A stretch of 64,000 bases of DNA from Oceanisphaera avium (GTDB lineage: Bacteria; Pseudomonadota; Gammaproteobacteria; Enterobacterales; Aeromonadaceae): positions 1,926,001-1,990,000 of the forward strand of contig NZ_CP021376.1 of assembly GCF_002157875.1 (NCBI RefSeq), in the 5' to 3' direction. A model generated the notes under the pieces. It worked only from the letters and a program-made list of their open reading frames with translations, was not told the origin of the DNA and did no database searches. The translations under genes and the position numbers were made by a program. Shown piece after piece: positions 41,022 to 49,031 of this stretch (position 1 is the stretch's first letter; every line of letters starts with the position of its first letter).

Positions 41022-42459
41022 CTGTATTCCCTTTTATATTATGGTTTGGCAGGCTAAGTTCAAAACAAACTAGCTCTGTAATATCGGTGTCTAAAATCAG
41101 GCAGCCACCCATGCTTAAGGCCGCCTCTCGAGCAATACTGAGTCCAATCCCTGAACCTTTCAATACCCCTTTTCTTACTTGATTTCCTTGCACAAAAGGT
41201 TCAAAAATTCGCTCCTTATCGGCCTCTGGAATGGGTTGGCCGGTATTAGCGACCGTCAGTACATATTCAGCTTGTGGCTCACGGCGGTGAGAAATAATTT
41301 GTAGCACACCGCCAGGATCTGCATAGTTCACCGCATTTGAGATTAAATTATCGAGTACCAGCTTTAAACGATGACCATCGGCAAGGGGGCACTCATCAAT
41401 CAAGGCGAGATTAACTTGTAGACTTTTATTCTCAATCGTTAATTTGTGAGCTTCTAAGCTTTGCTCTACCAGCGGCACTATATCCACGTCTTCTTTATAA
41501 ACTTGAACTTGTTGAATACGGTTATAGTCTAGCAACTGTTCAATCAGCTCTTGCAAACGAAAGCTATTATGGACTAACAGCTCACAAATCTCATTTTGTT
41601 CTAGAGTGAGCGGCCCTGTTACTTGCTCCAATAACAAATCTGCCCCTTCGCGCAGACTGGCCAGAGGTGTTTTTAATTCGTGAGAAAGATGGCGTAAAAA
41701 TTGTAATTTTTGCGCTTCCAATTCTCGCAAGCGTAAATGCAGCCATTGCAGCTTATCGCCAAGCTCCACCAATTCAGCGGGCCCACGTATTGGTTTAGTC
41801 TCAGGCTCCACCCCTGCCCCTAAGTTCAAAATCCTTTTTTCAAGCTGGCGTACGGGGCGAATAATAAGATAAGTAAACAGCAAGGCTAACAGCAAGCTGG
41901 CGCCACCTAAAGCACCACTGAGCCACCATAATTGATGTCGAACCACAATGACATGATCGCGTTCTTCTTGAATTCGTTCATCAATTTGGGCGCGAGTTAA
42001 TTTATCTAGCGCTAGTGTCGCACTACTAAACGCATTAAAAATAACCACTCGCTCGCGAATTTCATCCGCACTGGCTTGGGCAAGATCAACCAGATAAATA
42101 AGTTGATGCTGCAAAGAAATGCCTAAGTCTGCGCCGTCAATGCTAGTCAAAAGCTGTTCCAGTTCAATTCGGTAGCGCTCTAACAGACGCAAATAAGACT
42201 CGCGGATCTCCGGACTCTCTAGCACCGCATAACGGCGAATTGCCCGCTCCATTTCTAGCGCCAGATCGTTCAAGTCAGTGGCACGCCGGGTATCCACAAC
42301 CGAGCTTTCAATGCCTGCTTGAGCAGATAAAATGACGCGCTCTAAGCTACGACCATTTTGTATCACCAATAAAATGAGTGGCAATAACACTAAAGTAAAG
42401 GCCACCAATACTAAGCGCAGTAAAGATCGAGGGATAAATCCTCGTATGGCAGAAGACAT
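41014..42459 (-). CDS. glrK: Sensor histidine kinase GlrK (QseE)
   Basis: This membrane kinase phosphorylates GlrR. There is a first membrane span near residues 12-32, a periplasmic helical sensor, and a second span at about 175-197. A HAMP linker (IIRPVRQLEKRI) and the H-box FLRHLSHELKTPLASLREGA come next. The ATPase domain has DNLISNAVNYADPGG, FEPFVQG and GSGIGLSIARE. The length of 481 residues is typical (475 in E. coli). The stop overlaps qseG by eight bases, so the three genes are one operon. In E. coli the system controls the small RNA GlmY; whether it does here cannot be seen. Confidence 0.9.
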   Translation of the reverse strand: MSSAIRGFIPRSLLRLVLVAFTLVLLPLILLVIQNGRSLERVILSAQAGIESSVVDTRRATDLNDLALEMERAIRRYAVLESPEIRESYLRLLERYRIELEQLLTSIDGADLGISLQHQLIYLVDLAQASADEIRERVVIFNAFSSATLALDKLTRAQIDERIQEERDHVIVVRHQLWWLSGALGGASLLLALLFTYLIIRPVRQLEKRILNLGAGVEPETKPIRGPAELVELGDKLQWLHLRLRELEAQKLQFLRHLSHELKTPLASLREGADLLLEQVTGPLTLEQNEICELLVHNSFRLQELIEQLLDYNRIQQVQVYKEDVDIVPLVEQSLEAHKLTIENKSLQVNLALIDECPLADGHRLKLVLDNLISNAVNYADPGGVLQIISHRREPQAEYVLTVANTGQPIPEADKERIFEPFVQGNQVRKGVLKGSGIGLSIAREAALSMGGCLILDTDITELVCFELSLPNHNIKGNTDE

Positions 42460-42527
42460 CTTAAGGCACTCAAATATTTAACGGGCGCTAATCATAACAA
42501 AATTCAAGGAAAAGGCAGACAATATAA

Positions 42528-42555
42528 TATTAAACGGCCGCCTTAAGGCAGCCGT
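42528..42555 (-). terminator. Intrinsic terminator of the VpsR-like gene
   Basis: ACGGC-GCCTT pairs with AAGGC-GCCGT with one mismatch pair, and on the minus strand a T-rich stretch (TTTAATATTATATT) follows. It lies 57 bases after the regulator's stop codon. Confidence 0.65.
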
Positions 42556-42611
42556 GGTTAAATAATAGTTAAGGATAATAATATAATTAATATCACTTAT
42601 TCAATTAGCTC

Positions 42612-43877
42612 TTATAACAAGCTGTGCTTGTCTAATAAGCGATAAAGAGTGGCTCGTGAAATATTTAACTGCTTAGCTACCTTACTTACCTTACCTTGTG
42701 TTTCATTAAGCGCTCTCGCTAATGCCCCACGCTCCGCTTCTTCGCGAATTGACTTTAAACACTCTCCCATGCTCAAAGGTTTAGCTAACGCAATTTCTAA
42801 GTCCAGAGGCTGAATAAAGCGCCCATTAGCCATCACGGTGGCTCGCTGAACGCGATTTAATAGCTCTCGTACATTTCCAGGCCAGCTATGTTGCAAAAGC
42901 GCCACTTCGGCAGTTTCAGAAAAATTTAAGCGCTGTGTCTGTTGTTGCTGACTTAAAAAATGGCGAGCGAGCAATAGAATGTCTTCACCACGCTCACGCA
43001 AGGGCGGAATTTTTAAGCGAATAACATTAAGGCGAAAATATAAATCTTCACGAAAACGACCCTCTTTAACCGCGGTTTCTAAATCTACATGAGTCGCGGC
43101 AATAATGCGCACATTTAAGTGAATGGATTGGTGAGATCCCACCCGCTCTATGGTTTTTTCTTGTAAAAAACGCAATAAATTAACTTGTGCCTCTAGCGGC
43201 AAATCACCAATTTCATCTAAAAATAAAGAACCATTATCGGCGGCTTCAATTTTACCAATTTTGCGTTGGGCAGCGCCGGTAAAGGCGCCTTTTTCATGCC
43301 CAAATAACTCAGATTGCACCAGCTGGCTAGGCAAAGCGCCACAGTTCACCGCAATAAAAGGACCAGCTGCACATTCTGATAAAGCATGTAATTTTTTCGC
43401 CACTAACTCTTTACCAGTCCCACTTTCACCGGTAATTAATACCGGTAACTGGCAATGAGAAAGCTTAGTTAGCTGTTGCTTTAGCTCAAACATATTATGA
43501 CTTTGACCAAGAATAATTTCATTGGTATTAATTAAATGCTGAGCAGGAGGTTGAGCCAGACACAATCTCGCCATGCCGAGTGCATGACCAAGAACATATT
43601 GCAGCCGGGTAAAGTCTGGCGGGCTAGTATGAAAATCATAAAAATAGTTTCTCAGTAAGTCACGCACTGACTCATGCTGTAATTGGACTTTATCAATCAT
43701 TGCCACCCAAAAAATTGCGTCGTTCATCCTGATAAAATGCTCTATAGACTCAAGATGAGCAGATTCTGTAATCTCTATCACACCTACGTTGACACCTTTC
43801 ATCACAGATCTAGGCGGGGGATTGACAAGATTAGTGCTTTGTCTCACTTCCCATTGTTGCTGGCTAAGCGCCTGCAC
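42612..43877 (-). CDS. VpsR-like sigma-54 activator, divergent from the fap operon
   Basis: This is an enhancer-binding protein. The N-terminal part (DFTRLQYVLGHALGMARL) resembles VpsR, whose degenerate receiver belongs to the c-di-GMP-responsive biofilm regulator of Vibrio cholerae. The AAA+ domain is intact: Walker A LITGESGTGKELVAK, sigma-54 loop GAFTGA and Walker B SLFLDEIGDLP. The end is a Fis-type helix-turn-helix (VAKQLNISRATLYRLL). The first canonical start of the frame is GTG 43877, which lacks a ribosome-binding site and cuts into the receiver's first strand. Upstream, the same frame continues as ILFICHSDPKLVQAL. ATG 43936, with AAGGA seven bases before it, would join this frame if the C6 tract had seven C. 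The full protein would be 441 residues. Confidence 0.85.
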   Translation of the reverse strand: MQALSQQQWEVRQSTNLVNPPPRSVMKGVNVGVIEITESAHLESIEHFIRMNDAIFWVAMIDKVQLQHESVRDLLRNYFYDFHTSPPDFTRLQYVLGHALGMARLCLAQPPAQHLINTNEIILGQSHNMFELKQQLTKLSHCQLPVLITGESGTGKELVAKKLHALSECAAGPFIAVNCGALPSQLVQSELFGHEKGAFTGAAQRKIGKIEAADNGSLFLDEIGDLPLEAQVNLLRFLQEKTIERVGSHQSIHLNVRIIAATHVDLETAVKEGRFREDLYFRLNVIRLKIPPLRERGEDILLLARHFLSQQQQTQRLNFSETAEVALLQHSWPGNVRELLNRVQRATVMANGRFIQPLDLEIALAKPLSMGECLKSIREEAERGALARALNETQGKVSKVAKQLNISRATLYRLLDKHSLL

Positions 43878-43936
43878 TAACTTAGGGTCGCTATGACAAA
43901 TAAATAAAATAGGGGGGTGGGATGCCGGTAGGTCAT
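43878..43936 (-). other. Probable true 5' end of the activator gene, out of frame at a C6 tract
   Basis: ATG 43936 opens a frame MTYRHPTP that runs into CCCCCC (43912-43917) and then stops after 19 codons. With one more C it continues as PPILFICHSDPKLVQAL into the activator. AAGGA at 43944-43948 is a good ribosome-binding site. The tract may be phase variable, a fixed mutation, or a base-calling error. Confidence 0.7.
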
Positions 43937-44070
43937 TCGCTAATCCTTGCTTAATAATGATGCCGGAGTGCCACTAATAGTAGCTCATAAAGGCAATCTA
44001 CTCCTGTTCCCACAAAATTAACGATAACCCCCCTAACTCATCAATGGCTTAGGGCTAAATAATTAGCCGC

Positions 44071-44086
44071 GTCTTAATTATGATAC
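44071..44086. promoter_or_regulatory. Possible second activator site (weak)
   Basis: GTCT-N7-GA-N-AC matches the outer bases of the palindrome at 44159-44174, 88 bases upstream of it. Ten of sixteen positions agree. It may be chance. Confidence 0.2.
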
Positions 44087-44158
44087 TGACTTTTAAAACT
44101 GAGATTTCTATATAAGCACTTGATTTCAAAGATTTTTTATAAAAAAAACTAAAGCCTT

Positions 44159-44174
44159 GTCTCTTAAATGAGAC
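44159..44174. promoter_or_regulatory. Candidate upstream activator site of the fap promoter
   Basis: GTCTC and GAGAC flank TTAAAT, forming a 16-base near-perfect palindrome centred about 85 bases before the predicted start of transcription. This is a usual distance for enhancer-binding proteins, and Fis-type helix-turn-helix proteins bind palindromes of this kind. Confidence 0.5.
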
Positions 44175-44225
44175 GAAAAAAAATGGCACTTATAAAATTT
44201 CCTTTATTATCAATGACTTAAAAGT

Positions 44226-44241
44226 TGGCCTCTTTATTGCA
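44226..44241 (+). promoter_or_regulatory. Sigma-54 promoter of the fap operon
   Basis: TGGCCT, five bases, then TTGCA gives GG and GC separated by exactly ten bases, the rule for -24/-12 promoters. The consensus is TGGCAC-N5-TTGCA. It lies 60-80 bases before the first fap gene and faces it. The divergent sigma-54 activator supports the reading. Confidence 0.75.
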
Positions 44242-44304
44242 ATCTTATTATTGTAAACGGTTCATAACTGACGTCGCTGGATAGCAATGAAATGGGGGCA
44301 GCTA

Positions 44305-44919
44305 ATGAATAACAAAAATACAGTCAAAGCAGGCTGTCATAATCTGCTCGCTTTCGCAGTTGCAAGCTTAGCACTCGCATCTTTTACTGCGACAGCGACT
44401 AATATCTATTCTGATATTACCAAAATAGAAAGCAATACCCTAAACAATGTGACGGGTACTATTAGTATTAATATGGCGGCAGGCGATCATAATATTCAAT
44501 CAAATAATAAAAGCCTTGCGATGGGAGAAAACGCACTATCTACTTTGACAAATTCCGCTTCCACTGCAAACCTAGAAAATACTAGTCTTATTAGTGATGC
44601 AGCTAAAAGTGTAAGGATTGAAGCTCATACGCTTCATAATGCTAAAGGATTAATATCTATAAATCAGGTAGCAGGCGCTAGCAACATTCAGATAAATGAT
44701 ATTGGTATAGCATTAGGAAATAATGCACAAGTAATATCAGACTTATCACTAAGCACGCATGCCACTTATAATCCTGAGCCATTATCTTTAGAGGATAATA
44801 AAAATAGCATTTATATAGACAAAGATTCACTTAAAGGTGCACAAGGTGTAATTCAAATAAGCCAAATTGCGGGAAACAGCAATATAGTAGTAAACCGGGT
44901 ATCTATGCCCATTCAGTAA
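44305..44919 (+). CDS. Fap amyloid operon protein, FapA/FapB-like
   Basis: This secreted protein of 204 residues has a signal peptide (LLAFAVASLALASFTATA) and then three imperfect 34-residue repeats at about 41-74, 105-138 and 171-204. Each has the form GxIxINQxAGxxNIQxN, as in TGTISINMAAGDHNIQSNN and KGLISINQVAGASNIQIND. Such Gln/Asn-rich repeats mark the functional amyloids of the Fap system, in which FapB is the proposed nucleator. The first place and the three repeats fit FapB or FapA. The frame opens at ATG 44287, but ATG 44305 has a G-rich ribosome-binding site. No Cys-X-X-Cys ends the protein, unlike Pseudomonas FapB. Confidence 0.7.
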   Translation: MNNKNTVKAGCHNLLAFAVASLALASFTATATNIYSDITKIESNTLNNVTGTISINMAAGDHNIQSNNKSLAMGENALSTLTNSASTANLENTSLISDAAKSVRIEAHTLHNAKGLISINQVAGASNIQINDIGIALGNNAQVISDLSLSTHATYNPEPLSLEDNKNSIYIDKDSLKGAQGVIQISQIAGNSNIVVNRVSMPIQ

Positions 44920-44922
44920 TCG

Positions 44923-44951
44923 ACGGTATTAATATAAAAATTAATTACCGT
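44923..44951 (+). other. Hairpin between the first two fap genes
   Basis: ACGGTATTAAT and ATTAATTACCGT pair with one bulged base around an A-rich loop. No T run follows. It may affect mRNA stability between the minor and the major subunit genes. Confidence 0.4.
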
Positions 44952-44999
44952 TAACTTAGCAATGTAAATAAAAAATAATTGCTTTCAAGGAGAGAGACA

Positions 45000-46157
45000 A
45001 TGAAAAAATTTATTATAGCCCCAGTTGCTGCAGTAGTTATGCTTGGTTTAAGTGGCACTGCTTTTGCCCAAGACAGCGATCAAACAGGCGTGGATATTTA
45101 CAAGCGTGTTAGTGTAACCAATAAAATGGATTATAAAGGCACAGCCCTTATTGGTGGCACAGTGGGCATTAATCAACTGGGCATGGCGGTCATTGACAGC
45201 TATCAAAACACTTCAGGCAACAATGTCACTAATAACCGTAATGAAAATAGCGCTAGAATAAGTGATGGCTCGGGTACAGGTCTCTCTGGGAATATGGGGC
45301 TAAACGTATCTGCGGGTGACAATAACGTACAGGCCAATAATACGGCGATGACGGTATTAGCAGATGTAGAATTTGATAAAGGTGAGCCATCTGACGGTAA
45401 CAACGGTAATGGTAACGGCCAAGAGACTGATAGACCAACAACGTCAGGCCTAAACTTATTCGGTGGTAAAGGTGCGTCTGTGGATGCAGAGATTGGCACC
45501 GGTCAAGTTTCTACAGCGAATAACGTAAGCAACCGCGGCAACCATAATAACGCAAATATTTCTGGCGGATCACTCAATGGTGCGGCCGGTAATTTAGGCG
45601 CTAACGTAGCAGCAGGCAGTGGCAACGCACAAGTTAATAACTTTGCTTTATCTTATGGAGAAAAAGCTCACCTAGCCGTTTCTACAGTGGATAATAAGCA
45701 ATTTACTACCGGCAATAATACCACTAACCAAAGCTTAATGGATAAGACTAAAGCAGAAACTGTCAAAGTGAAACTGTCCGGAAATATCTCGGGCGAATAC
45801 ACAGGCAAGAGTGCCCAAAGTAATGACGTCTATCCAGAAATTTGGTACGGCGGTAGTCAAGACACCCCGCATCCTGATGGCAATCAATATGCAGGTCATA
45901 TCGACTTTGACGATAAAAACCCAAATAAACCAGGTCGTTTCGAATTTGAGGAATCAGGAACGATTGATTTAGGTAAGGTTTCTTTATCGGGTAAATTAGC
46001 AACCATTAATCACACCGTAGGACGTATGAACGTAAATAATGCGAGCATTAGTGGCGGTTCATTAAATAACGCTGCTGGTAACATTGGTGTGAACGTTGCT
46101 GCAGGTACTAATAACTTGCAAAGCAATAGCATGGCACTGAGTGTAGGTAACTTATAA
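45000..46157 (+). CDS. fapC: Fap functional amyloid major subunit, FapC-like
   Basis: This is the likely fibre subunit. A signal peptide (MKKFIIAPVAAVVMLGL, cleaved after AFA) precedes 360 residues rich in Asn, Gly, Ala and Ser. Three repeats at about 84-119, 184-219 and 348-383 have the core ISGGSLNxAAGNxGxNVAAG, as in NISGGSLNGAAGNLGANVAA, joined by longer variable linkers. That is the FapC plan of repeats and linkers. AAGGAG lies eight bases before ATG 45000; the frame is open seven codons further. The protein has no cysteine at all, so the C-terminal CxxC of Pseudomonas FapC is missing. The long second linker is acidic with a short Asn-Gly run (NNGNGNGQ in the first). Confidence 0.8.
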   Translation: MKKFIIAPVAAVVMLGLSGTAFAQDSDQTGVDIYKRVSVTNKMDYKGTALIGGTVGINQLGMAVIDSYQNTSGNNVTNNRNENSARISDGSGTGLSGNMGLNVSAGDNNVQANNTAMTVLADVEFDKGEPSDGNNGNGNGQETDRPTTSGLNLFGGKGASVDAEIGTGQVSTANNVSNRGNHNNANISGGSLNGAAGNLGANVAAGSGNAQVNNFALSYGEKAHLAVSTVDNKQFTTGNNTTNQSLMDKTKAETVKVKLSGNISGEYTGKSAQSNDVYPEIWYGGSQDTPHPDGNQYAGHIDFDDKNPNKPGRFEFEESGTIDLGKVSLSGKLATINHTVGRMNVNNASISGGSLNNAAGNIGVNVAAGTNNLQSNSMALSVGNL

Positions 46158-46167
46158 TACAACTATC

Positions 46168-46189
46168 GGCTCCGGCATAGTCCGGAGCC
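46168..46189 (+). other. Hairpin between fapC and fapD
   Basis: GGCTCCGG and CCGGAGCC form a perfect 8-base stem around CATAGT, 10 bases after the fapC stop. It is not followed by T. It could protect the fapC message or reduce read-through into the secretion genes. Confidence 0.55.
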
Positions 46190-46212
46190 AATTAATTGCT
46201 GAGGGAACGGCA

Positions 46213-46899
46213 ATGAAACTAATATTAATTAGTATCTTACTCTTTGCTTCATGCTCTACTTTTGCAGCCCACCTTAATATGACAGGTACAGTACCCGGCA
46301 TAGGCGGTGCAGGTAAGAAAGTAATAAGTTTGGCAGAACGTAAATTTATTGGCGTAGAACAGCAGCAAACAGATTTCAGTTGTGGCGCAGCTTCTCTTGC
46401 GACTATCTTAAAATATTCATACAACATTAAAACTAATGAAAAGTGGGTAATGGATGGCATGTTAGCCATGTCAGATCCTGAGCTGGTTGCTCAATATGGT
46501 TTTTCAATGTTAGATATGAAAAATTATGTAGAAATGCTCGGCATGGAAGCAAAAGGCTTTAAAGTTGCTGCCGAAAATATTCACCAATTAACTATTCCCG
46601 CGATCGTGCTACTTAACTTAAAAGGCTTTCATCACTTTGTGGTCTTAAAAAAAGTGGATGATGAAGGTCGTGTATATTTAGCCGACCCAGCGCTAGGGAA
46701 TAAGGTAATTGAAATGGAAGAGTTTTTAGCTGGCTGGAATAACGTCATACTGGCGGTAGTAGGCTCAGGTTATGATAAACACTCCATTTTAGCCAACCCA
46801 TCATTGCCATTAACGGCTCGCGGTAGAGACGGACGTTTTGTCCCCGTATCTGATGCAGCATTAATGGAATTTGGCTTTAGCCATAAAGACTTATTGTGA
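46213..46899 (+). CDS. fapD: C39-family cysteine protease, FapD-like
   Basis: FapD is the protease of the Fap system, needed for fibre secretion. The 228 residues start with a signal (LILISILLFASCSTFAA). The C39 peptidase fold has the active Cys57 in QQTDFSCGAASLATIL, the His141 in GFHHFVVL and Asp158 in YLADPALG, a complete triad. It is not fused to an ABC transporter, unlike bacteriocin C39 proteases. Between fapC and fapE, the place is that of fapD in Pseudomonas. GAGGG lies before the start. Confidence 0.85.
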   Translation: MKLILISILLFASCSTFAAHLNMTGTVPGIGGAGKKVISLAERKFIGVEQQQTDFSCGAASLATILKYSYNIKTNEKWVMDGMLAMSDPELVAQYGFSMLDMKNYVEMLGMEAKGFKVAAENIHQLTIPAIVLLNLKGFHHFVVLKKVDDEGRVYLADPALGNKVIEMEEFLAGWNNVILAVVGSGYDKHSILANPSLPLTARGRDGRFVPVSDAALMEFGFSHKDLL

Positions 46900-46906
46900 G
46901 GCGACC

Positions 46907-47635
46907 ATGAAAAAAATCGTCATGTTCCTAACATTAATATCCACTGCCGGATTAGTCCAAGCTGCAGAATTAGCTAATCCATTTTCAAATGATATTGGCA
47001 TATTATTAAGTGATGAAGTACTCAGCGGGCAGCGAGGTAAGTTTGTTGCAGGGCCTAAACCTCATTACTTTGGTATTGAGTTTATCACTTCAATAGCCGG
47101 ACCTAATGGCATAATTACCAGCGGCATGCAATTAAATGTCGATCTCAATAGTCGTAACCCAAAGCTAAATGTATCCGCTTACACGGATGAAAACACATTA
47201 GCTAGTAACATAAATAGTAAAAATGATCCTCACACTGCTAATAATTTGCCTAATGGCAGTGGCTTAGTTCAAGGCGCGCAAGTAACTGGCAATAATAACA
47301 TTGGTATCAATGATTTAAGTTTTATTGCGGGCAATATGTCAGTAAAAGGACAGACGCTAAACCAAGGACACTACCAAATAAAATTACCTGATGGGCTAGT
47401 CCGCTATGATTTTAATAGTGGCGGTTTAGGCATGTCTTACTCCACCAGCACCAGCAGTGCCACACAAATGCTACGCAATGATAAAAATAATAATGGTTTA
47501 GTCCAACAACTTAGCATTAATGGCAATAGTCAGCTACTTTCTAATCAGGCTAAATTTTATATAGGCGACCAACTCGGTGTCTATACCGATCTAGCTGAAA
47601 CGTTAAGACAACAATTACCGACGGGGATCAGGTAA
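46907..47635 (+). CDS. fapE: Fap system protein, FapE-like
   Basis: The 242-residue secreted protein has a signal peptide (MKKIVMFLTLISTAGLVQA). It holds two Fap-like repeats: GLVQGAQVTGNNNIGINDLS near residues 124-143 and GLVQQLSINGNSQLLSNQAK near 202-221. FapE is a minor extracellular component of Pseudomonas Fap fibres. I chose ATG 46907, with GAGG seven bases upstream, over a frame that begins inside fapD. Position and repeats fit FapE; the rest of the sequence was not compared. Confidence 0.75.
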   Translation: MKKIVMFLTLISTAGLVQAAELANPFSNDIGILLSDEVLSGQRGKFVAGPKPHYFGIEFITSIAGPNGIITSGMQLNVDLNSRNPKLNVSAYTDENTLASNINSKNDPHTANNLPNGSGLVQGAQVTGNNNIGINDLSFIAGNMSVKGQTLNQGHYQIKLPDGLVRYDFNSGGLGMSYSTSTSSATQMLRNDKNNNGLVQQLSINGNSQLLSNQAKFYIGDQLGVYTDLAETLRQQLPTGIR

Positions 47636-47664
47636 TCACCATCATTTAAACGCAGGGAATGCGC

Positions 47665-48843
47665 ATGAAAAAAACAACTTTGACCTTAGCTTTGTTAGGG
47701 TGTTGTTCAACGGCAGTATTAGCACAAGAAGCCTCTTTGGGATCCGAAGAGGCTTTATTGCAACAACAATTAGATAACTTACGCCAGCAACTAATTCAGC
47801 AAAATCAACAGTTGCATCAATTACAAAACCAATTAGTGACCAGCCAAGCGCCAGTACAAACTATTGACTCAAGTACGCGGGCTAGCGGTGAGCGCCATGA
47901 TCCTGCGCCCAGCCGCTCTACAGAAGACTTATTACTCGAGCAACATAATGTATTCGACCGTAAATTTAGCCTAGATTTTGGTGTAAGCTATGCCTATTAC
48001 GATCGTAAACAACTATTACTGCGTGGCCTAGTCGTTTATGACGCGATATTTCTTGGAAAAATTGATACCGATCGTATTCGCTCTCACCAATGGACCGCCG
48101 ATATTACTGGGCGTTATACTTTTAACGACAGATGGCAGGCTGAACTAAAAATTCCTTATATTTACCGTTATATGGACTTTAACGCCGCGGATGACAAAAA
48201 CCTCACCACAGTAGCAAGTATAAAAGATGGCGATATTGGAGATATCAGTGCCGCTGTTTATTATCGTTTATTAACTGAAACGAATAGCCGCCCAGATTTA
48301 GTCTGGAACCTAAGAGCCACCGCACCCACAGGGCGGGATCCTTTTGGCATTCCAAATACTCCTAACGCCAACACTAATTTAAACGATGTTCCTTCCAAAC
48401 TTGCCACTGGTACCGGTTTATGGGGACTGTCCACCGGTTTTTCAGCCGTTAAAACCGTGGACCCGGCCATTTTATTTGCAAGCTTCGATTACTCTCATTA
48501 CTTAAAAGGTAGCTTCGACGATATTTCTGCAGGCAAGCAACAGCCTGGCGATGTGCAACTAGGTGATTCTTTTGGCTATGGGCTTGGCATCGCTTTTGCT
48601 TTGAGTGAGCGCTTAAGTTTATCGCTTAACTTTAATCAAAGTTTCAGCTTGGAAGCCAAACAGACAGATGGGAACAATAACTTAATTAAAGTACCCGGTA
48701 GTAACGGCAACTCGGCCACTATGGGTATGGGCGTTACTTGGGCTATTGATGATAACTTATCCATGGTCGTGAACTGGGCGGCAGGCTTAACCCAAGATGC
48801 ACCGGATTATGTAGTGGGTATTCGACTGCCATATCGGTTTTAA
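47665..48843 (+). CDS. fapF: Fap outer-membrane secretion pore, FapF-like
   Basis: FapF is the outer-membrane barrel through which amyloid subunits leave. A signal peptide (TLALLGCCSTAVLA) is followed by a coiled coil (QQQLDNLRQQLIQQNQQLHQ, residues about 36-55), which in FapF forms a trimer and gates the pore. From about residue 90 come alternating beta-strand patterns typical of a barrel, ending in an aromatic residue (LPYRF). SWAT-like strands such as WNLRATAPTGRDPFGIPN belong to the MetA/phenol-degradation barrel family. GGGA lies six bases before ATG 47665. Confidence 0.82.
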   Translation: MKKTTLTLALLGCCSTAVLAQEASLGSEEALLQQQLDNLRQQLIQQNQQLHQLQNQLVTSQAPVQTIDSSTRASGERHDPAPSRSTEDLLLEQHNVFDRKFSLDFGVSYAYYDRKQLLLRGLVVYDAIFLGKIDTDRIRSHQWTADITGRYTFNDRWQAELKIPYIYRYMDFNAADDKNLTTVASIKDGDIGDISAAVYYRLLTETNSRPDLVWNLRATAPTGRDPFGIPNTPNANTNLNDVPSKLATGTGLWGLSTGFSAVKTVDPAILFASFDYSHYLKGSFDDISAGKQQPGDVQLGDSFGYGLGIAFALSERLSLSLNFNQSFSLEAKQTDGNNNLIKVPGSNGNSATMGMGVTWAIDDNLSMVVNWAAGLTQDAPDYVVGIRLPYRF

Positions 48844-49031
48844 GCGCCGGGTTAATAATGGCAGCTGTGATACTGTTCATAGCTTATAGCGCAATCACAG
48901 TTTAAGAAGGCTGCATTACACTATAATCGTAGACAGTTACCCATTAGCGTTTAGAGCGTTCACCGTAAAATTAGCTTACTTCGCTAAGTAGTGGCACACT
49001 CATAGCTAAGCGTTTTTTAAGGAGAGTTATC

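Noticed and set aside
44305..46157. Curli subunits (CsgA/CsgB) instead of Fap
   Set aside because: The repeats lack the Ser-X5-Gln-X-Gly-X-Gly-Asn-X-Ala-X3-Gln pattern, and the C39 protease and barrel partners belong to Fap; no csgG or csgE-like gene is present.
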